NCBI GenBank assembly: GCA_903813345.2
Contig: CAIIXF020000004.1
Coordinates: forward strand, 14,269,196-14,329,195
Reading direction: 5' to 3'
DNA from: Owenia fusiformis
Lineage: Eukaryota > Annelida > Polychaeta > Sabellida > Oweniidae
Length of the DNA: 60,000 bases
This document shows, piece by piece, positions 53,197 through 60,000 of the stretch. Under the pieces are notes generated by a model. The model was not told the DNA's origin. It was given only the letters and a program-made list of their open reading frames with translations, and ran no database searches. The position numbers were made by a program, and so were the translations under genes. Position 1 is the first letter of the stretch. Each line of letters opens with the position of its first letter.

Positions 53197-54320
53197 CTAA
53201 CAAGAAAAGGCATACTATTATAACAGTAATATAACAATTTAAAAGCTAAGTGTAAAGTCGTATTTAAATAAATATCATTGGAGTTCAAGTACCAGAAAAT
53301 TTAAGATGATAGAATCGCGTAGCTTAAATCATTACACAGTTTCAAAGCCATTGACGTAGCAGAGAGAAGTACATAAAGTTTAATGTATAAATGCACATAA
53401 ACAAACTGGTCAAAAGAGAAAGCCAAGATAATATAGACGAATATTATATTGGTTTACTTATCCATCATATCAATTATAAGTCGAATTCCGTATTATGAAA
53501 TCGCATAACAAATCATCGTATTGCAATTAAAGGGATGGAAAATAGGGGAAAATGAGAGTCGCAACAATAGATGAAATTGTCAATTGTCAATTTTTTAGGT
53601 ATCGCTAACTTACTCGGGATCATCCGTACAGTGCCATTCAAAGCCCCGCTTCAAGATATCTTCTTTAAGTTGAACCAATGATCCGTTATTGCAGCTTTCC
53701 CTGGAAAAATAACGTGCTCAGGGATGAAGAATACTCCAAAGAAGAAGATGATTCCAAAGTCCTTTGTTGATTAATTGATCATAAAAAAGAACTTATTCAA
53801 CAATTATGGCCGGAATGGTTATCGAAGTCAATGTCCAGTAAGCCATAGGTTTCTAACCAGGAGGATGCAATTGAAGCGAAAACCATCAAAAGTTGCAATA
53901 AGCACACTTTCAATAAAGAGTCTAACTAATACTGTAGAATGATCGTATTCCAGTATACATGCAATAGTGTATTAGGGATACTCTAGATGTGCTATTATAT
54001 CGCCATAGTGTTATAACAAGGATGACAATCACACCATTCTGGTAAGGTTTCAAAATAAAAATAGTTTCTTTAATTTAGTTATGTGAACAATAAACATATA
54101 TAGTATACACACGTGCAATTCACATTTATGATGCCAATTACACTATCACATTTTTTTGATCAACTTATCCAGAAAGCATTAATTAATTAAATATGTTGTA
54201 ATTATAAACAAACCTTGTGAAAAATAAATGGAACGAATTAAAGATGTCACTACATTTAACCCGATCGAAATAGCGGCCTACCACGATAAAAATAAACCCA
54301 GCAGCCATAAACTTTTCCAT
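53034..54320 (-). CDS. Candidate small secreted, membrane-anchored protein (3 exons)
   Basis: Join of 54214-54320, 53614-53700 and 53034-53196 (minus strand) gives 118 residues in one frame. Exon A starts MEKFMAAGFIFIVV, signal-peptide-like, and its donor is ACAAG/GTTTGT. Exon B has strong sites (TTTTTCCAG/G and GA/GTAAGT) and encodes ESCNNGSLVQLKEDI...FEWHC. Exon C has acceptor TTTTCTTGTTAG/G and encodes EMVHILCVDN, an Asn/Ser linker and the terminal LFLATLMIISIYLL. Five Cys are seen. The family is not recognised. Exons B and C are well supported. Exon A is less sure, because the 59293-59385 exon would join exon B in the same phase. Confidence 0.45.
53614..53700 (-). CDS. Internal exon (ESCNNGSLVQLKED...EWHC)
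   Basis: An 87-bp open exon with a pyrimidine-rich acceptor TTATTTTTCCAG/G and consensus donor CCCGA/GTAAGT. It encodes 28 codons with two Cys. Its composition is clearly less AT-biased than its flanks. Confidence 0.6.
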
Positions 54321-54979
54321 TCGTTGTAATGCAACTTATCTCTTATCTAAATATAGGTATGAGCTGCACATTATTTGCTCATGTACTGACATTCACTATA
54401 AGCGATAAACCAATGGGTAAACTCGGCTGTATATTTGGTAGTTGCACGTAGTTTATTAACCTTATACCCTGATATACACGGAACCGACGTTTTTGCCAGG
54501 TAAGTGATGTATTTTCTATTATAGGGTTAATATGGAGGGAGGGGAGGGGGTGACATTGAAATGGAGCACCAAATATACCCTTGGTGTATTGTAAAACGCT
54601 ATGGCATTTTTTGTTTGTTTAAACTTTAAGTACACGTAAATACTAGGCCTACAAGACTAGTCAGTCGTATTTCATTCATTGAACCACTGGAATGTGTAAA
54701 AAAGACGACAGTACACTTAATACTCATTCAGACACTGTTAGACATCATCAGAAGTAGATAATGTATTGTAGAGCCCTGTAGTTTAAAACACACGCACATT
54801 ATTCAAATATGATCCCTATATATCTTAACCACATTGGTGTCGAATCATATCGTCAGCTCTTGTGAAATTGCTTATTTCGATGGGGGTTCTCATTATAAAG
54901 AACATCAAATCTGGCCATTACTGAGAGTCTTCATTTACGCAGGTTCTTGCATCTATTATAAGTATATTGTATTTGTTAT

Positions 54980-55152
54980 AGGTGATTCCAAGGCTGATGA
55001 AGTAAGGCGGACCTAAATCGCGAGAAACAGTGGAGTTGATACATACTGTAGAACAGCACTTAGTACGGGATGCGGTTAAGGGAAGATTTATCAGTTTCCT
55101 GACAACTGCCGTGGCACAACGACCTTAAAAGTTCTCACTCTACAACTGCAAG
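54980..55152 (+). other. Probable 5' untranslated exon of the ankyrin/SOCS gene
   Basis: CTGCAAG/GTTAGT at 55152 is a good donor. The first coding exon is preceded by an acceptor (TATTTTCAG/G at 55399) 17 bases before its ATG. The upstream limit is not visible. Confidence 0.4.
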
Positions 55153-55416
55153 GTTAGTGTTTATATTTTAAGGCTATTCAGCTGATTTGAGAAAATATGA
55201 GTCATTTTGCATTGTGTAGTTCATCGCGATAATGTAATTGTAAAGATTTATTAAATAGTGCTTACCTTTGCAAATGTCAAATGTTTCAAGCAAATTTAGC
55301 TGAATTATGAATACATCGTCTTTCTATCGTCCTATATAAGTTTTCCCGATCAAAATTCACTTTTATGTATACATGTAAGTGACACGTTTCTATTTTCAGG
55401 AAATCGACTCTTCGAA

Positions 55417-55701
55417 ATGGCAGACTCGAATTCCTTGCCACCAGATACTAACGACAATATAAAGAGTGATGGAGACACTGCTGACGAAACGACTAATGAT
55501 CCTGCCAGTGAAAGAGAAGAAGCATCACCAACCACTACTACAACTACTACTGTTGATAATAATGAAGACGATGATACTGATCACCCATATGGTACAAAGG
55601 AGAAGATAACACAGGAACAGCTCCAACGCATGCTAGCTGATTCAATCATTGCAGGGTCACCTTTAAAAGATGCCCAAATTATCCTTAATGCTGGTGCCCA
55701 G
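55417..55701 (+). CDS. ASB-type protein coding exon 1
   Basis: 95 codons starting MADSNSLPP (context GAAATGG). It includes a poly-Thr run encoded by an ACT/ACA microsatellite-like stretch and ends in the first degenerate ankyrin helix pair (DAQIILNAGAQ). Confidence 0.9.
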
Positions 55702-58477
55702 GTAACTCAAAAACATTTCATTTCGTTTTCACTCTACTATAACTTACCCCTAGAAATGCATAAGATACTCTACTCTGTTTGTCCAATTGTATTGTTTAAT
55801 ATATTTTTGAAAGTACCTTATTAACATCTAATGTCATCCGATAAACCATTAATAAGGAACAAACAAATAAAAACAAATAACATAATCATTACTAATAAGC
55901 CAAAAGGGTTGCTCATGAACACCTAATGCAAGGTATAGTACTGTAGTTTTATACGGCGTAATGTCTAAAGCATCAGTAGAGCACCTGTAGAGCATCAAAT
56001 CACTGACTCATCTTTTATCGGAGGTATACAAGGGCTAGAACAGTAGAAAACACTCATTTAAGCAAATTGAAAGGAACTATGGAGAAATCTATCTGCCTTG
56101 GTGGATTGTTTTTGATTGAGCTGCATAGATATTATATATGTAGGAATGCACATGCATGTCTATGATTAAACTGAAAAACAACTTTGAGTACCTAAATTGT
56201 GTATTCCATGAACGTTTCAAAAAGTTAATATCTAATTTGCCATTGCTATATACCACGGTAGAAAGTAATTCAACTCGTGCCAGGAATAAAACTCTACAAT
56301 TAAATATGTGAAACTTCTCAGACGCAATAATGTGTCAGACATGATAAACATTTCTACCTTGGGGTATTTTATACATAAATAAACAAACGTTGATCTCAAT
56401 TTATCAGCAAAAACTTACTTCACTACCTCAGTTGAATACCTGCCAACAGAATATTCAGTATTTATTACAATGCAGACAATTCTTTAAGCTTTGCACTGAT
56501 AGGGTCAGTAACACTTTTTAAGTCATATTTATTTTCTTTGGTCTTCTCGCCTAGTAATCACTAGCGGATCTAGACGGGAGCGTTGGGGGCATACATCCCA
56601 CCTAGAAAGTCAGAATTTGAACTTGAAATCAAAATAGATGGTTATAGATTGTCAATAACGCATTCCATACGCTGAAATCAGACCCAGTAATTAGACATAT
56701 GCTCTGAAATTGGTCAGAATGCACCAAATGATGTTCAATTTTCGATATTTTCTGGAAAGAGAACCCCAAGAACTCCCCTACCTCGTGCTCGTTCGCTGCG
56801 CTCACTCACGCGGTTCGCTTTGCTCAAAGTTACTAGTAAACGCCCCCCCCCCCCCCTAATACAAAATCCTAGATCCGCCCCTGAGTCAGCAAGCAAAATA
56901 GAAAGAGGGAATTGTTCGCACAATGTAAGACGATTTTAAATTCAATTTCTAAATGACAAGCATGGTCTAGACAAGACATGCATATGAAAAATAAAGTAAC
57001 GGGACATTTTAAAAGATGATGAAAAGGAAATTAATATGTTTGTCAAATAACTTCAAGAACTCATGCGTGTCAAAACTCAGTCAACTTTTATCTACACCTT
57101 TCTGTATTTCAGGTAAATCTTCCAGTAAAGAGAGGTTTAAGACCGCTTCACTATGCAGTTTACGACAATTCATACAAGTACACAAAGTTCATGCTCATGC
57201 GTGGCAGTGACGTAAACGCCCGGGATGATATCGGTTACAGCCCTATGCACTTGGCTGCTTGTCATGGTCACTACGACGCTATGAAGATCCTCTTAGAACA
57301 CAACGCAACGCTTAATTTTAACCCGAAAATTGAAAAGAAGGAAGATATCAAAGTTGAAGACACAGTCGATGGTGGAGACGATGGAACTGGTGGTGGGGCG
57401 AACTCTGAATCTTTAGCTCTAGAACCACTCACCCTCGCTATCGAACACAATCATATCAAATGTGCAAAAATGCTTCTCGAGCACGGGGCAGATCCTAACA
57501 ATAAGTATTTTCTTGGGCACGAGATCAATGTGTGTCCATTAACGAATCATGCTTGTCTACGACTCTTGCTCGAACATGGTGCGAATCCGAATACATTTGG
57601 CCGTAGTGGCCATACACCACTGATGAAAGCATGTAAGGAACAAAATATCGAAGCCGCCCAGATACTTCTTAATCATAACGCTGATCCTAATGTACAATGC
57701 CCACCACGTTTCGAACAGAAAAACGCATTGTTCTTCGCCGTTTATTCCGGAAATGAAGAAATGGTTCATTTGCTTTTGAAATCTGGTGCCAGTATGAGTC
57801 GAGCCGAGAACTATGCATCACCGCCGCTCGAAATCGCCATACTAAGAAGTCGTGTGGAAATTGCTCAGATTCTGCTCGATTATGGCGCTGATGTAAATGA
57901 ACTGAATGAGCACAAATGTCCCCCTCTTCTAGTCGCATGTACAGCTAGTAATATCAAAGAACGAGAGAAAATTGTTGAGCTATTACTTAAAAATGGCGCT
58001 GACCCAAACTACTACAACGATGAAGTTACTACGACATATGCCGACCCTTGCCTAACTCCCTTGATTGAGTATTTGTGTTATAATGACATACTTTCATACA
58101 ATATCGTTCATTTGTTAATCAAATATGGAGCCACAGTTCATATAGTCAAGACGATGAAGTTATTTAGAAACGCTGAAGAAACTCGCATAGGGAGACTTGG
58201 TTGTTTGCATTATCTTAATAAAGTTGAGGCGTACCCCGACATTTTGGAACTTATTTTAGAGGCGGCAGAATATATTGATACTGACGCTGTGAAGAAGTCC
58301 AGAAAGCTCTCATTGGACGTCATTGCGCATATAGTACATATAGCCTCGAACCCATATAGTCTCCAACACTATGCCCGGTTTAAGATCAGACGGAGTGCTA
58401 AGTCACCTGTGCCGACCAGCATTAAACAACTGACGTTGCCAAACTATTTAAAATCGTATATTACATTTGAATTATGA
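55417..58477 (+). CDS. Ankyrin repeat and SOCS box (ASB-type) protein, two coding exons
   Basis: Join of 55417-55701 and 57113-58477 gives 549 residues. The donor CCCAG/GTAACT and acceptor TGTATTTCAG/GTA are in phase 0 and restore an ankyrin repeat across the junction (GAQ-VNLPVKRGLRPLHYA). Residues 1-60 are acidic and Thr-rich. Ankyrin-type repeats run from about 66 to 440, with clear PLHYA, SPMHLAA, HTPLMKA and PPLLVAC cores. A Gly/Asp/Glu-rich insert at about 165-195 breaks the series. Residues 508-549 form a SOCS box: BC box SLQHYARFKIR (511-521) for elongin B/C, and a degenerate cullin-5 box around LPNY (537-540). It is probably a substrate receptor of a CUL5-elongin ubiquitin ligase in the cytosol or nucleus. 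The substrate and exact ASB orthologue are not determinable. Confidence 0.92.
55702..57112 (+). other. Intron of the ASB-type gene
   Basis: 1.41 kb, AT-rich, holding one GGCGGATC-end element (56562-56885) in its second half. No other feature seen. Confidence 0.85.
56562..56885. mobile_element. Element with AGCGGATC / GATCCGCC ends
   Basis: It begins CACTAGCGGATCTAGACGGG and ends CTAGATCCGCCCCTGAGT, with a C run and CGTTCGCTGCGCTCACTCA-type motifs inside. Same end type as 25237-25508. Confidence 0.65.
57113..58477 (+). CDS. ASB-type protein coding exon 2
   Basis: One long exon encodes residues 96-549: most ankyrin repeats and the whole SOCS box. Translation continues from the splice, so the first in-exon Met at 57191 is residue 122 and not the start. 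Confidence 0.93.
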   Translation, partial: VNLPVKRGLRPLHYAVYDNSYKYTKFMLMRGSDVNARDDIGYSPMHLAACHGHYDAMKILLEHNATLNFNPKIEKKEDIKVEDTVDGGDDGTGGGANSESLALEPLTLAIEHNHIKCAKMLLEHGADPNNKYFLGHEINVCPLTNHACLRLLLEHGANPNTFGRSGHTPLMKACKEQNIEAAQILLNHNADPNVQCPPRFEQKNALFFAVYSGNEEMVHLLLKSGASMSRAENYASPPLEIAILRSRVEIAQILLDYGADVNELNEHKCPPLLVACTASNIKEREKIVELLLKNGADPNYYNDEVTTTYADPCLTPLIEYLCYNDILSYNIVHLLIKYGATVHIVKTMKLFRNAEETRIGRLGCLHYLNKVEAYPDILELILEAAEYIDTDAVKKSRKLSLDVIAHIVHIASNPYSLQHYARFKIRRSAKSPVPTSIKQLTLPNYLKSYITFEL

Positions 58478-58569
58478 TATTTATTGTTCTTTTTACAACA
58501 TATTCATGATTTAATTATTCAAAGCAATATCGCTTATACCAATCCCGAATAATATACAAAATACAATCA

Positions 58570-58575
58570 AATAAA
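58570..58575 (+). terminator. Polyadenylation signal of the ASB-type gene
   Basis: AATAAA lies 93 bases after the stop codon, the first exact hexamer downstream on the coding strand. Confidence 0.55.
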
Positions 58576-58624
58576 TTATTGTACGTATTGTAAGAAACCG
58601 ATACAAAGAGTGAGTTGTAATGCT

Positions 58625-58965
58625 ATTATTTGAGAGCGTGTTAGTACGTTAGTGATTTGAGCATGCGTACGATTTAAGGTCAGGGTGCACTTTAATGAAA
58701 TTTCATGACCATGTGCTATTTTCAGATAAACATAACTCATTCCACACATCATCTACATCTTTCATTCTTGCACAAAAGATGCATTAGTGTACCTAGACTA
58801 TTAATTGAGAGTTGATAATTATTCAGAATGTTTGAATAACTAGAATATTCAGTGGTTTACTTTTCAAAAGTGCAAAAAAATTCAAAGTGCACCCTGACCT
58901 TAAATCGTACGCATTTTCAAATCACTAACGTACAAACAACACTCAAAAATAGCATCACAGCACTG
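58625..58965. repeat. Hairpin MITE
   Basis: GTACGATTTAAGGTCAGGGT (58667-58686) is mirrored by ACCCTGACCTTAAATCGTAC (58891-58910), and TACGTTAGTGATTTGA by TCAAATCACTAACGTA further out. The loop of about 200 bases is AT-rich. Confidence 0.82.
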
Positions 58966-59292
58966 TCCTGTTTTTAAGCTCAGAACTTTTCATTTACAAG
59001 GAACCATTAATGACCTTTGTAAAAAATCGCTCCAGTTTTATATGTCATGTTATGTATGATGTTTTTAAATGAAGCTTTTTTGAAATAATCATATCCTAAA
59101 GTTGTTGGAAAAAGCAACTATTTTTTCATAGCTTTTGGATTTTGAAATCTTGCCTTGACCTTTCACGTTTGAGAATTTGCTGCTTCGGAATAATATGGAT
59201 TCCGCTCTACTAAAATGAAAAATATATAATCGTTCAAGGACAATGTTTACTTGAAGAAATGCCACATACAAATATATGAAGTTCATAATTAC

Positions 59293-59385
59293 CTTACAAT
59301 TTTTCCAACGTCATGTAGAACTACAACTTGAAACTTTGTCACTTTCGATGGATCTAGATTCGGCAGTTCGAACTTTGCAAAATAG
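59293..59385 (-). CDS. Internal exon of an unassigned minus-strand gene
   Basis: Acceptor CTTCTATTTTAG/C and donor GTAAG/GTAATT enclose 30 codons (YFAKFELPNLDPSKVTKFQV...HDVGKIV). The FELPNLDP stretch faintly recalls the EFPxIN block of carotenoid oxygenases, but the match is too weak to name. Other exons lie outside the window or as far as 53.7 kb, where the phase also fits. Confidence 0.45.
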
Positions 59386-59752
59386 CTAAAATAGAAGATA
59401 TAATGATTGAAGACCGAAGAATTAAATGTTACAGTTAAAACTAATAGTATATAAAATAAAAGCCGACTCAAGCAACACCTCAAATTGTAATAGATTAGAT
59501 GCGAGTAGAAATTGATTTACGTTATTAAATATTCAAAATTCAGTAAAAGTAATATGGTTTTGGAAAATTTTATCAACTTTGAAATTTCTTTTTTGGAAAT
59601 GTGACTTCTAGTTCTAGCTCTAATCACAGAAAGTGACATATCTTTTCTTGTATTAGACAGATAACATTTTATTTTACTGGAGATATTTTAATTTGCATAA
59701 CTATATTAGATACATAAGGGTTATATGAACATTGAACCGCTAAAATAGATAA

Positions 59753-59840
59753 TTTAAGTTGAAGGGAACTTTCTACTATACCCGCTATGCTATCTAACCC
59801 GAACGAGCCACCTGGTGATGAAACTTGTAACTACCTACTC
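59753..59840 (-). repeat. Dispersed conserved segment, copy 2
   Basis: Inverted copy of 16818-16905, sharing AAGGGAACTTTCTAC, ACCCGAACGAGCCACC and GTAACTACCT. Confidence 0.75.
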
Positions 59841-60000
59841 GTATATGCGAATTGAATGCCATCTGTCGCAGCTTATGAGTTGCAATTTCATAAATTAAAT
59901 TTGACGCATGCAACATATTGACGCATGCAGCATTATGTATCAACGAAGGGGCCTATTGACGCAATTTGACATTATAGTGGCAGAGTATCAAACTAGAAGA

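Noticed and set aside
1-60000. CRISPR array, bacterial operon or phage island
   Set aside because: The tandem array at 4.9-5.3 kb has no unique spacers, and the genes are spliced animal genes, so prokaryotic systems do not apply.

Overview
The window looks like nuclear DNA of an invertebrate animal. It is AT-rich and gene-poor, with spliced genes (GT-AG introns, one over 15 kb), a rhodopsin-type receptor, an ankyrin/SOCS-box gene, and many short inverted-repeat transposons. A marine invertebrate such as a hemichordate or echinoderm would fit, but the sequence alone does not fix the phylum. A 500-base N run at 38818-39317 marks a scaffold gap.

Left third (1.1-24.9 kb, minus strand): an eleven-exon gene of the carotenoid oxygenase family (BCO1/BCO2/RPE65) can be read exon by exon. 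All splice phases agree and give 582 residues. All four iron-binding His and the three supporting Glu positions of the family are present. Unusually for this family, the protein starts with a signal-peptide-like segment, carries seven N-glycosylation sequons and ends in a GPI-anchor-like hydrophobic tail. Intron 7 is largely a 14-unit minisatellite grown from the exon-7/intron boundary itself, so the 5' splice site is repeated in tandem. Intron 3 (15.3 kb) holds several transposons and a large inverted duplication with arms of about 2 kb.

Middle (25-41 kb): upstream of the oxygenase lies a satellite-like stretch with three exact AGGTCA-N4-AGGTCA repeats (DR4 type) and a 38-bp perfect palindrome. 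Then come a CXC-domain relic, a LINE 3' end, several hairpin elements, and an intact 496-residue class A GPCR on the minus strand (36391-37881). The GPCR has an Asn/Thr-repeat ectodomain and a furin-like RRKR site before TM1.

Right third (41-60 kb): a transposon- and repeat-rich stretch (41.7-52.6 kb); a possible small secreted, membrane-anchored protein gene on the minus strand (53.0-54.3 kb); then, on the plus strand, a two-coding-exon ankyrin-repeat/SOCS-box protein (549 residues, 55417-58477) that probably acts as a substrate adaptor of a cullin-5 ubiquitin ligase. One further unassigned minus-strand exon lies at 59.3 kb. The genes show no sign of acting in one pathway. The main themes are an extracellular-looking carotenoid oxygenase and heavy remodelling by inverted-repeat elements.
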